A DNA stretch of 8,087 nucleotides, from the NCBI GenBank assembly GCA_022360075.1, contig JAKSDN010000150.1, positions 1 to 8,087 of the forward strand, written 5' to 3'. Each line of letters begins with the position of its first letter. Position 1 is the first letter of the stretch. Source of the stretch: Kiloniellales bacterium. Its GTDB lineage: Bacteria; Pseudomonadota; Alphaproteobacteria; Kiloniellales; JAKSDN01. Shown in pieces: positions 1 through 6,053 of this stretch. Both the position numbers and the translations under genes were made by a program. The notes under the pieces are model-generated. The model ran no database searches and had not been told where the DNA came from. It saw only the letters and a program-made list of their open reading frames with translations.

Positions 1-401
1 CCCGGCGGGATGTCGGTGCGGTTCTTGGCGTCGAACAGATGGGTCTTGCGATAGAGCCCGATGATCTCGCCCTCCGGCGAGATGAGCGGCAGGGCGTTGT
101 AGTAGATTTCGCCGCCGCCGTGCTCGTACATGGAGCCGGCGACATACATGCCGTAACGCCTGGCCTTCTCGGCCAGGAGATCGGTGACCGGGCCGGGGAT
201 GGTCTCGGCGATCTCCTTGTAGAGCGTCTCGTCGGAGAAGCCGAGGCCGGTCCAGAGCTCCGGCAGGACGACCAAGTCGGAGCCGCGCCCGCCCGCGACA
301 TCGAGAAAGCCCAACATCTTCTCGACCGTCGCGTCCTTCTCGCCGTCGACGGCGGTGATCTGGACCGCCGAGACGGTCATCTGCCGCTTGCCCTCGATCA
401 T
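1..401 (-). CDS. Carbon-nitrogen hydrolase (nitrilase superfamily), N-terminal part
   Basis: The first 133 residues are in the window; the gene continues past the left edge. Nitrilase-superfamily enzymes hydrolyse non-peptide C-N bonds (amides, carbamoyl compounds or nitriles) with a Glu-Lys-Cys triad. Visible here are the N-terminal strand MTVSAVQIT, the catalytic Glu48 in VVLPELW and the catalytic Lys119 in LYRKTHLFD; the motif with the nucleophilic Cys lies outside the window. Family members are usually about 260-300 residues, so roughly half is present. The start at 401 is preferred because AGGAGG (409-414) sits 7 nt upstream. Met8 (position 380) would begin nearer the conserved core but has no such site. 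It is divergent from the coxG-like gene, with a perfect inverted repeat between them. The substrate cannot be assigned; an aliphatic amidase or N-carbamoyl hydrolase is as likely as a true nitrilase. Confidence 0.9.
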   Translation of the reverse strand, partial: MIEGKRQMTVSAVQITAVDGEKDATVEKMLGFLDVAGGRGSDLVVLPELWTGLGFSDETLYKEIAETIPGPVTDLLAEKARRYGMYVAGSMYEHGGGEIYYNALPLISPEGEIIGLYRKTHLFDAKNRTDIPP

Positions 402-423
402 GGAGGCCCCTCCTCTATCGCCG

Positions 424-442
424 GATCGTCCGTCCGACGATC
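424..442. promoter_or_regulatory. Perfect 7-5-7 inverted repeat between divergent genes
   Basis: GATCGTC, a 5-nt spacer CGTCC, then GACGATC form an exact dyad in the 182-bp gap between the nitrilase-family gene and coxG, 10 nt upstream of the nitrilase Shine-Dalgarno. Seen directly: the symmetry. Inferred: it is either an operator for a dimeric regulator or a hairpin in the nitrilase leader. I could not assign convincing -35/-10 boxes on either strand in this gap. Confidence 0.4.
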
Positions 443-583
443 ATGCGCGGATCGGCCGCGCGGGGCCACCCCAACGAGCGCCAATTCGACGTAGGGCCCG
501 GTACCTTGCCCGTGGCCGGCCGCGCAGATAGGCTGCGCCGCGCAAAACAAGCGCATAGACGAACACGGCGAGGCGTCCCTGCC

Positions 584-1249
584 ATGCAGATGACCGGCGA
601 ATACCGCATCAACGCCGACCGCGAGGCGGTCTGGGCGGCGCTCAACGATCCCGAGGTGCTGAAGGCCTGCATTCCCGGCTGCCAGGAGCTGGAGCAGACC
701 TCGGACGGCGGCTTCGCGGCCAAGGTGAAGGCCAAGGTCGGGCCGGTCTCGGCCACCTTCAAGGGCGCGGTCACCCTGTCGGACATCAATCCGCCGGAAA
801 GCTACACCATCTCGGGCGAGGGCAAGGGCGGAGCCGCCGGTTTCGCCAAGGGCGGGGCCAAGGTCAAGCTCTCCGAGGACGGCGAGGCGACTTTGCTCGC
901 CTACGAGGTCGACGCGCAGGTCGGCGGCAAGCTCGCGCAGATCGGCTCGCGCCTGATCGACGGCACGGCCAAGAAAATGGCCGAGCAGTTCTTCGGCAGC
1001 TTTGCCGAGCAGGTCGGCGGACCCGCGCCGGAGGAAGCGGCCGAAGAGGTCGCGGCGCCGAGCGCCGAAGAGCAGGCCGAGATGGCCACGGCCGCCACCC
1101 AGGCGGCCTCCTTGGGCCACGCCGCACCGAGCGACGCCGGATCGGAAGACCTCGACAAGGACGTCGGGGCGGGCGTCGGTCCCGGCGTCTGGGTCGCCGG
1201 GCTGATCCTCGTGGTCCTGGTTCTGCTGTTGATCTTCGGTCTCGGCTGA
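584..1249 (+). CDS. coxG: CoxG-like SRPBCC protein with C-terminal membrane anchor
   Basis: A 221-residue protein. Residues 3 to about 145 match the CoxG type of SRPBCC (START-like) fold, with the characteristic opening TGEYRINADREAVWAALNDP, then LKACIPGCQEL and a Gly-rich ISGEGKGGAAG stretch. Residues 150-200 form an Ala/Glu-rich linker of low complexity, and the last 20 residues are one hydrophobic helix ending at the stop, so the protein should be tail-anchored in the inner membrane. CoxG is known from aerobic Mo-dependent CO dehydrogenase loci, where it recruits that enzyme to the membrane. No cox structural genes are in this window, so the partner may be another molybdenum hydroxylase. 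The reading frame is open back to 443, but Met at 584 is where family similarity begins; only a weak purine-rich GAGGCG lies upstream. Fold and family are secure; the partner is not. Confidence 0.88.
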   Translation: MQMTGEYRINADREAVWAALNDPEVLKACIPGCQELEQTSDGGFAAKVKAKVGPVSATFKGAVTLSDINPPESYTISGEGKGGAAGFAKGGAKVKLSEDGEATLLAYEVDAQVGGKLAQIGSRLIDGTAKKMAEQFFGSFAEQVGGPAPEEAAEEVAAPSAEEQAEMATAATQAASLGHAAPSDAGSEDLDKDVGAGVGPGVWVAGLILVVLVLLLIFGLG

Positions 1250-1251
1250 AG

Positions 1252-1272
1252 CCGCCTGACTCGGGCAGGCGG
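1252..1272 (+). terminator. Hairpin directly after coxG (terminator-like, no U-tract)
   Basis: CCGCCTG and CAGGCGG form a perfect 7-bp stem around a 7-nt loop, two bases after the coxG stop codon. There is no T-run after it, so it is not a canonical intrinsic terminator. It could stabilise the coxG 3' end, slow polymerase, or be coincidental in GC-rich DNA. Confidence 0.35.
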
Positions 1273-1279
1273 GCGGGCC

Positions 1280-1411
1280 ATGGAGCGACCGCCGGCCATG
1301 GTCGAGGCCAGGGCCGCCACGCTGGCCGCCCTCGGCTTGCCGGCAGCGGACATCCATGCCGATCCCTTCATCAGCGAGGCTGAAAAGGCCGCAAAGGCGA
1401 AGAGCCCCTGA
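1280..1411 (+). pseudogene. Remnant resembling the C-terminal tail of an FNR-type ferredoxin reductase
   Basis: A 43-residue open frame, MERPPAMVEARAATLAALGL followed by PAADIHADPFISEAEKAAKAKSP. This resembles the extreme C terminus of FAD/NAD(P)H-dependent ferredoxin reductases (phenol hydroxylase or CDP-6-deoxy-glucoseen reductase type), in which a CGPPxMVEA motif is followed by a helix, then GLPxxxIHADxF and a short tail. The Cys-Gly of CGPP is replaced by Glu-Arg. None of the FAD or nucleotide domain is present upstream, because the same frame is closed by the coxG stop at 1247-1249. I read it as debris of a deleted reductase gene. Its stop abuts the BLUF gene stop. A functional micro-ORF cannot be excluded: no Shine-Dalgarno is evident, but GCGGGCGGG lies just upstream. 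The family assignment comes from motif recall only. Confidence 0.5.
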
Positions 1412-1858
1412 TCACCGAGCCTCCGCCTGATCCCGATAGCCGCGCGTGATCCGGTAGAAATTGCGCATGAAGGTCAAGACCTCCAACGAGAGGTCGCCGG
1501 CAAGCCGCTGTTCCAGGCTCTCTGCGGTCAAAACGAAGGCGGTATCCAACACCGGCTGCTCGCCCGGCTCGATCGCACAGTAGCCCATCGACCAAGTCTC
1601 GAACTCTCGCCGCTCCGTCTCGCCTTCCTGCAAGACAAAGAGACCCCAGTGCCGCGAATCGCGGAGGATGCGATCGTACAGTGCCCGCACCGCATTCTCC
1701 TCACCCTCGAGAAGCTGGATGAAGTTGCCGTCGCAGTAGAGGAGCAAGCCCGTGACGTCACTCGTCGCATTGTTGCGGCGACAGACCTGCAAAAGCGCAT
1801 CCAACTCGGGCGCGGAGAGATGGCGTGTCGCCGAGCTCGCATAGAGAATCTGGAACAT
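1412..1858 (-). CDS. BLUF-domain blue-light photoreceptor (short type)
   Basis: A 148-residue protein of which residues 1 to about 95 form a BLUF domain that binds FAD and senses blue light by rearranging a Tyr-Gln hydrogen-bond network. The key residues are at the expected spacing: Tyr6, Asn30 in RRNNA, Gln48 in FIQLLEG, and Trp89 with Met91 in TWSMGY, matching Tyr21, Asn45, Gln63, Trp104 and Met106 of AppA. Residues 96-148 are a helical extension with no recognisable effector (no EAL, GGDEF or cyclase domain), so this is a stand-alone BLUF that would signal by binding a partner protein. A purine-rich GGAGAG lies 12 nt upstream of the ATG. It is divergent from the glycosyltransferase cassette with a shared upstream region of 232 bp. 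Light control of that cassette is possible but is only a positional guess. Confidence 0.93.
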   Translation of the reverse strand: MFQILYASSATRHLSAPELDALLQVCRRNNATSDVTGLLLYCDGNFIQLLEGEENAVRALYDRILRDSRHWGLFVLQEGETERREFETWSMGYCAIEPGEQPVLDTAFVLTAESLEQRLAGDLSLEVLTFMRNFYRITRGYRDQAEAR

Positions 1859-2090
1859 TTCCGACTACCACTCTCCGAGATCCGCGATCGTCTTACACGT
1901 CCTCGGGACAAATCCACAACGGCCCAAAATCCGATCGGCCTTTGGTTTTCAATCGTTCAACGGTTGTATCGCGATTCGCGGCATACGGGCTGTAACAGAA
2001 CCGTCCCCTATTCTTCAACGAAGCATCTAGGAACGATCAGACTCCACTCGTTTATCTCTCCTTCCCAGAAGGCTGTTCGGGGGGCGAGAG
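1859..2090. other. Divergent intergenic region between BLUF gene and glycosyltransferase cassette
   Basis: No gene is supported in these 232 bp, which look more AT-rich than the flanking genes and should hold the promoters for both directions. Short symmetries are present: CCAAA (1924-1928) with TTTGG (1941-1945), and CGCGA-T-TCGCG (1970-1980). I could not find -35/-10 pairs at acceptable spacing that I would defend. A GGAAC (2031-2035) followed by CGTT (2050-2053) resembles the alphaproteobacterial EcfG stress promoter, but the spacer is 14 nt, shorter than the usual spacing. Confidence 0.45.
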
Positions 2091-3491
2091 ATGACGCAAT
2101 CAGAGGGCGCGCGCCCGGCGTGGGCGGCCGGTCTCTGTCCCGTGACTTCCCAGGAAGGCACGGAAAGGCAAGCCAGGAGCGAGCCGCGGCTTTCGGTGGC
2201 GGTCCTCGTCGACCTCGAGTGGTCCGACAAAGCCGGCGGCCACGTGAAGTGCTGGGAGCGAGTCGCACGGGCCGCCGCGACGGGCCAAACGCCGGTCGAT
2301 CTAACCCTGCATGTCCAAGGCCGCCAGTACCGAAGAATCGATCTGGGACCGAGCGTGCGCGTCGTCACGCATCGCCCCCTGCTCAGCAGTGCGGGCTTCG
2401 GGTTCCTCGCCGATGCGCCCGACCAAAGCGATCTGGCGCCTCTGCATCCGCGCCTGCTGGCCGACCTCGCGCAGTGCGATGTGGTTCATACCACAGACGC
2501 CTACTTCGCTTTCGCGAAGACTGCCCGCCTTGCGGCTGCCCTCTTCGGGAAAGCGTTGGTGAATTCCTTGCATACCGATACCCCGGCCTACACGCGCATC
2601 TACGCGGAAAAGGCGATCCGGCGATTGTTCGGATCCGGCCGCTGCAGCGATTTGCTCGTCGATCGCCTACGCCTCCCCGAACACGCGTCGCGGAAGATGG
2701 CCAAACGCCTGAGCCGCCATCTTCGCCGCTGCGACGGCATCCTGCTGAGCGAGCGCGACCGCTGGAGCGGCGCCCGCGCCGAGCCAGGCTGCGCGGCCCT
2801 CGGTATCATGCGCCGCGGCATCGACAAGGCGCTCTACCACCCGGAAAAGCGCGACCGGGCAAGGCTGGAGCAGCGTTTCGGCATTCCCCAGGACCGGCCG
2901 GTCGTCGCCTTCGTCGGGCGCATCGATCAGGGCAAGCAGGTGATGACGCTGATCGAAGCGGTGCGGCATCTCGTGGCCAAGGGACTCGATCTGCACCTGC
3001 TGCTGATCGGCGAAGGCCCGGATCGCGAGACCGCCCGGTGCCTGCTGGGTCCCAGGGTGACGGCACCCGGCCATGTCGCGGAAGACGCCCTGCCCTGGCT
3101 CTACGCCTCGTCCGACCTCTTCGCCTTTCCCTCCCGGGTCGAGGTCTCGCCCAACGTCGTGCTCGAGGCCAAGGCCTCGGGCCTGGCCCCTGTCGTCGCC
3201 CCCGAGGGTGGCGGCCACCTGATTCGAACCGCCGGGGTCGATGGCCACATCGAGAGCCGCCTCGAGGCCAGGGCCTGGGCCGATACGATCGAGGCGCTCT
3301 GCTGTCAACCGGCCCTGCGCGCCGCGACCGGCCGCGCGGCGCGCGAGGATATCGAGCGCAATCGGCCGTCCTGGTCGGACGTCCTGCGCGAGGACCTCTT
3401 GCCGATCTGGGCCGCCGTGGCGACCAAGACCGAAGCAATCGGACAGCTCTATGCCCAGGGAACGGATCCTCATACTCATCCCGCATCCTGA
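2091..3491 (+). CDS. Glycosyltransferase, GT4-like (GT-B fold)
   Basis: A 466-residue protein. Residues 1-34 look unstructured; the N-terminal Rossmann domain starts near LSVAVLVDLEW and carries GGHVKCWERVARAA, the usual acceptor-side glycine motif. The C-terminal nucleotide-sugar domain begins near residue 270 with VVAFVGRIDQGKQ, then LLLIGEGPDRE, and the EX7E signature with Glu351 and Glu359 in EVSPNVVLE followed by AKASGLAPVVAPEGGG. GT4 enzymes are retaining transferases of sugars from UDP- or GDP-donors, usually cytosolic or at the inner leaflet. GGGGCGAGAG lies directly before the ATG. Its 3' end overlaps the PIG-L gene by 41 nt, so the two are probably translationally coupled. Pairing with a de-N-acetylase suggests an N-acetylhexosamine donor, as in BshA/BshB or MshA/MshB, but the donor and acceptor are inferred, not seen. 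Confidence 0.9.
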   Translation: MTQSEGARPAWAAGLCPVTSQEGTERQARSEPRLSVAVLVDLEWSDKAGGHVKCWERVARAAATGQTPVDLTLHVQGRQYRRIDLGPSVRVVTHRPLLSSAGFGFLADAPDQSDLAPLHPRLLADLAQCDVVHTTDAYFAFAKTARLAAALFGKALVNSLHTDTPAYTRIYAEKAIRRLFGSGRCSDLLVDRLRLPEHASRKMAKRLSRHLRRCDGILLSERDRWSGARAEPGCAALGIMRRGIDKALYHPEKRDRARLEQRFGIPQDRPVVAFVGRIDQGKQVMTLIEAVRHLVAKGLDLHLLLIGEGPDRETARCLLGPRVTAPGHVAEDALPWLYASSDLFAFPSRVEVSPNVVLEAKASGLAPVVAPEGGGHLIRTAGVDGHIESRLEARAWADTIEALCCQPALRAATGRAAREDIERNRPSWSDVLREDLLPIWAAVATKTEAIGQLYAQGTDPHTHPAS

Positions 3492-4287
3492 CGACGAGGT
3501 CGTCGGCTGCAGCGCGGCGATCGGGCGCGCCCGCGCCTCCGGCGCCAGCCTGTTCGGCCTCTATCTCACCTCCGGCGTGCCGCTCCGCGAGTTGCTCTGG
3601 CCCTGGGACCGTGCCGGGCGCGAGTTCATGGTCGAGCGGCGTTGGGCCGAAGCCCAGGCGGCCGCGGTCAGCCTCGGCCTGCTCTTCGTCGGACGCCAGC
3701 CCTTCGCGACGCGGACGCTGAAGGACCACATGGTCGAGACCTACTGGCGAATCGACGAAGCGCTCAAGGATGCGCGGGCGACGGAGCTCTGGGCGCCGGC
3801 CTACGAGGGCGGCCACCAGGACCACGATGTGGCCAACTTCCTGGCCAGCCGTTTTGCCGATCGGATCCGCGTGCGGGAATTCCCCGAATACAACTTCGTC
3901 GGCGGTCGCGTGTGCAGCCAGGCCTTCCACGATGCGGACGGCGAGGAAGAGGTGATCAAGCTGGTGCCGGAAGAGGCAGAGCGCAAGCGCGCGCGCCTGG
4001 CGCTCTACCGCTCGGAACAGGGCAATCTCGGTCACATCCGCGTCGAGCAGGAGTGCTTTCGCCCCCTAAGGCGCCGAGACTATGCCCGCCCACCCCATCC
4101 GGGACGGCTGTTCTATCAGCGTTTTCAGTGGGTGCCCCATCACCCCCGGATCGACTATTGCCGGCCCGAGGAGGTCTGTCAGGCTATCGCCCGCTTTTCC
4201 GCGGACCACCGGGGCCGCAGGGAGGCGTCGTCGAGAAGCACTTCTCGAAACGAGCCGCCGCGGGCCGACTCGCCGGGACGGGCTTGA
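3451..4287 (+). CDS. PIG-L family zinc-dependent N-acetylglucosaminyl deacetylase
   Basis: A 278-residue member of the PIG-L/LmbE family, which removes N-acetyl groups from GlcNAc conjugates (bacillithiol, mycothiol, glycolipid or antibiotic precursors). The metal-site motif PHPDDE is at residues 11-16, directly after the first strand RILILI, and the second metal/catalytic motif GHQDHD is at 121-126 after the strand ATELWAPAYEGG. Downstream EFPEYNF and an Arg/Glu-rich helix ending LALYRSEQGNLG fit the family. The last 30 or so residues are Arg/Ser-rich and probably disordered. The frame stays open upstream to 3241, but Met at 3451 places PHPDDE at the normal distance from the N terminus. It overlaps the glycosyltransferase by 41 nt and ends 3 nt before the radical SAM gene, so all three are likely one operon. 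The family assignment is firm; the substrate is unknown. Confidence 0.92.
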   Translation: MPRERILILIPHPDDEVVGCSAAIGRARASGASLFGLYLTSGVPLRELLWPWDRAGREFMVERRWAEAQAAAVSLGLLFVGRQPFATRTLKDHMVETYWRIDEALKDARATELWAPAYEGGHQDHDVANFLASRFADRIRVREFPEYNFVGGRVCSQAFHDADGEEEVIKLVPEEAERKRARLALYRSEQGNLGHIRVEQECFRPLRRRDYARPPHPGRLFYQRFQWVPHHPRIDYCRPEEVCQAIARFSADHRGRREASSRSTSRNEPPRADSPGRA

Positions 4288-4290
4288 GCG

Positions 4291-5478
4291 ATGCCAAGCT
4301 GGCTCGCCCAGGCAATCGACATGCTGCGGCTCATGCCGAGCGGCGGTCCGGCCGTGTGCAACATCGCGATCACCAACGTCTGCAACGCGAAGTGCGATTT
4401 CTGCGGCTATGCCTTCGACAAGCAGCTCATCGCCGACCGCCGCTACCTGGGTTTCGACGATTACAAAGCGGCGCTGGGTATCCTCCACGCACGCGGTGTG
4501 CGCTACCTGACGCTGACCGGCGGCGAGCCGCTGCTGCACCCCCGGCTGGCGGAGATGGTCGCCGAGGCGGTCGGGCGCGGCTTTCGTCCCTCGGTGGTGA
4601 CCAACGGCGCCCTGTTGCCCAAGCGCCTGGACGCACTGGTCGAGGCCGGCCTGAGAACGGTCTTCATCTCGCTGGACGCGGCGGACACCGCACTGCACGA
4701 GCGCAATCGCGGACTCACGGGTGTCTGCGCGAAGATCCGACACTGCAACGAGGCGCTGGGATGGCGTGGGGTCAAGACCATCGCCTCGGTGACCATCAAC
4801 AAGCTGATCGGCGACTTCCGCGCCCTGATCGGCTTCGTCGAGGCGCTCGGCTTCGATACCGTCACCTTCTCCTACCCGAAGGCCGCGGCCCTGGGCTCGT
4901 CGTCGATGGTCTATTCCGACAGCTCGGCGCTGATCGACTATGCGCCGGCCGAGCTGATCGCTGCTTTCGAAGAGCTCCGCGCGCTGAAGGGTGACTTCGC
5001 GATCCTCAACCCGGCCGAGTCCCTGGCCGAGATGATCCGCCATCTGCGCGGCGAGACGGAGATCTTCCCCTGTTTCGGCGGCTACAAGTATTTCTACTTG
5101 GACTGGAAGCTCGACGTCTATCGCTGTGATTTCTGGGCCGAGAAGATGGGGACGATTGGGGAGTTCGCGGACAAGCCATTCATCCGCGACGGCTGTACGG
5201 CCTGCATGAGCGACTGCTATCGGGACTCGAGCGTGCTGCTGCACTTCCCGGTGGCGATCGGCGATGCCATCGGTCAGATCAGGCGTGGACGCCCCGACAA
5301 GGCCCTAGCGCTGCTCGCAACCAATAGCAACTGGCGCTCCGTGACCGCCTTGCTCGACGGTGCCGGCACGCTCTCCCGCCTGGCGCGCTTGGGCCGGCCG
5401 GAGGGTGGAACCCGCGGCGGCACAACGGTGGACCGCGGTCTTGCGCTCGGCCGGACTCACACCACCGGCGCGCCGTAG
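4291..5478 (+). CDS. Radical SAM protein with SPASM/twitch-like C-terminal cysteines
   Basis: A 395-residue protein. The radical SAM cluster motif CNAKCDFC places Cys31, Cys35 and Cys38 around a [4Fe-4S] cluster that cleaves S-adenosylmethionine to a 5'-deoxyadenosyl radical; GGEP (77-80) contacts the SAM amino group. Later strands of the partial TIM barrel are visible as SVVTNG and VFISLDA. A second cysteine group at 261, 279, 302, 305 and 309 (CFGG, YRCDFW, CTACMSDC) resembles a SPASM or twitch domain holding an auxiliary Fe-S cluster. The overall look is near the HpnH/MoaA/SPASM group, but I cannot name a subfamily. It starts 3 nt after the PIG-L stop, so translation is likely coupled. The last 25 residues are Gly/Thr-rich, and the final 22 bp run into the convergent MoaD-like gene. 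The substrate is probably the glycoconjugate made by the two preceding enzymes (inference). Confidence 0.92.
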   Translation: MPSWLAQAIDMLRLMPSGGPAVCNIAITNVCNAKCDFCGYAFDKQLIADRRYLGFDDYKAALGILHARGVRYLTLTGGEPLLHPRLAEMVAEAVGRGFRPSVVTNGALLPKRLDALVEAGLRTVFISLDAADTALHERNRGLTGVCAKIRHCNEALGWRGVKTIASVTINKLIGDFRALIGFVEALGFDTVTFSYPKAAALGSSSMVYSDSSALIDYAPAELIAAFEELRALKGDFAILNPAESLAEMIRHLRGETEIFPCFGGYKYFYLDWKLDVYRCDFWAEKMGTIGEFADKPFIRDGCTACMSDCYRDSSVLLHFPVAIGDAIGQIRRGRPDKALALLATNSNWRSVTALLDGAGTLSRLARLGRPEGGTRGGTTVDRGLALGRTHTTGAP

Positions 5479-5774
5479 CCGTAGCTGTAGGGAACGGCGC
5501 CCGAGAAGGCGACCACGTCGCCCTGCTCGACCTGGTAGCCCGCCCTCACCGCATCGCCGACCAGACCCGGGGTGATGTCGCGGCCGTTGACCAGGACCAA
5601 GAACAGCTCGCTGTGCGGAATGCCGAGGCGGTCGGCGAGCTCGCCGACCGTGCTGCCGGCGGCCACGCTCAGCCGCTGACGCGGCCCGTCGCCGTTGGCG
5701 TAGCGGGCGACGCGGTTGAAAAGGCGCACCTCGATTTCGATCTCCGCGCCCTGTGAATTGTGTCCGATCTGCAT
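5457..5774 (-). CDS. MoaD/ThiS-like beta-grasp protein without C-terminal Gly-Gly
   Basis: A 105-residue protein. Residues 14 to about 95 show the ubiquitin-like beta-grasp pattern of MoaD/ThiS: a first strand IEVRLFNRVARYA, then the GSTVGELADRLGIP helix entry, FLVLVNGRDITPG, and a final strand GDVVAFSGAVP. Canonical carriers end in Gly-Gly, which is adenylated and thiocarboxylated to deliver sulfur to molybdopterin or thiazole. Here the protein instead continues through a Tyr/Gly-rich YSYGYG and stops at APVV, so it cannot be charged in the usual way unless processed. AGGA lies 10 nt upstream of the ATG. Its 3' end overlaps the convergent radical SAM gene by 22 bp. Proximity to the tungsten oxidoreductase genes and a second MoaD suggests a role in tungstopterin assembly or a structural/regulatory role there. 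Confidence 0.82.
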   Translation of the reverse strand: MQIGHNSQGAEIEIEVRLFNRVARYANGDGPRQRLSVAAGSTVGELADRLGIPHSELFLVLVNGRDITPGLVGDAVRAGYQVEQGDVVAFSGAVPYSYGYGAPVV

Positions 5775-5810
5775 TTCAGGCTGATCCTAGTTCCAGCGGC
5801 CAATACCCAG

Positions 5811-5849
5811 TCGCAATGAGCTGGACCTTTCCTGCGGCCGTCATTGCGA
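5811..5849. repeat. Short inverted repeat, possible end of a second repeat copy
   Basis: TCGCAATGA at 5811-5819 is the exact reverse complement of TCATTGCGA at 5841-5849, and each is followed by G plus CTGG or a near match. The left copy looks like the right-hand end of another repeat element of the type described at 5840-5930, so two degenerate copies may have been inserted side by side. It could also simply form a hairpin with a 21-nt loop. Confidence 0.5.
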
Positions 5850-5930
5850 GCTGGCGTGAGCCAGAGTGGCAATCCAGAGCCACCGCGGGGGCGTCAGCCA
5901 GCTAGATTGCTTCGCTCCGCTCGCAATGAC
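5840..5930. repeat. Dispersed intergenic palindromic repeat (MITE/REP-like, about 91 bp)
   Basis: The element is bounded by the perfect 11-bp inverted termini GTCATTGCGAG (5840-5850) and CTCGCAATGAC (5920-5930). Internal parts GGCAATCCAGA and CTAGATTGCTTCG continue the loose symmetry (GGCAATC against GATTGC), as does CTGGCGTGAGCCAG just inside the left end. I recognise GTCATTGCGAGCG...GAAGCAATC as a repeat scattered between genes in many alphaproteobacterial genomes; that is recall, not a search. It encodes nothing and lies in the 279-bp gap between two small minus-strand genes. If transcribed it would fold into a long stem and could separate expression of the two moaD-like genes. The rest of the gap shows no gene or clear terminator. 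Confidence 0.75.
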
Positions 5931-6053
5931 GAAGCCCCCCGCATGAATCGCACTCAACGCCGCTCGGTATTGCTCGAAGTCCAGAATTGCCGGTCTTGCC
6001 GGCGCCCGCCTTGACTTCCGACAAGCCGGGCCGCCCCGCCGTTGCCTACGGTC

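Noticed and set aside
398..1357. Minus-strand open frame of 319 codons opposite coxG
   Set aside because: Composition is Gly/Arg-rich and the complementary strand encodes a clear CoxG protein.
2031..2053. EcfG-type general stress promoter before the glycosyltransferase
   Set aside because: GGAAC and CGTT are present, but the 14-nt spacer is too short for the usual spacing, so I did not call it.
1649..3721. Long plus-strand open frame of 690 codons covering the glycosyltransferase start
   Set aside because: Its translation is Arg/Pro/Ala-rich with no family motifs, and it is antisense to the BLUF gene and out of frame with the clear GT and PIG-L genes. It is a shadow frame of GC-rich coding DNA.
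2806..4035. Minus-strand open frame of 409 codons
   Set aside because: Lies opposite the GT and PIG-L genes, whose motifs (EX7E, PHPDDE, GHQDHD) are unambiguous; its translation has long Arg/Pro runs.
4066..5244. Minus-strand open frame of 392 codons opposite the radical SAM gene
   Set aside because: It is antisense to a gene with intact CX3CX2C and GGEP motifs and shows no recognisable domain.
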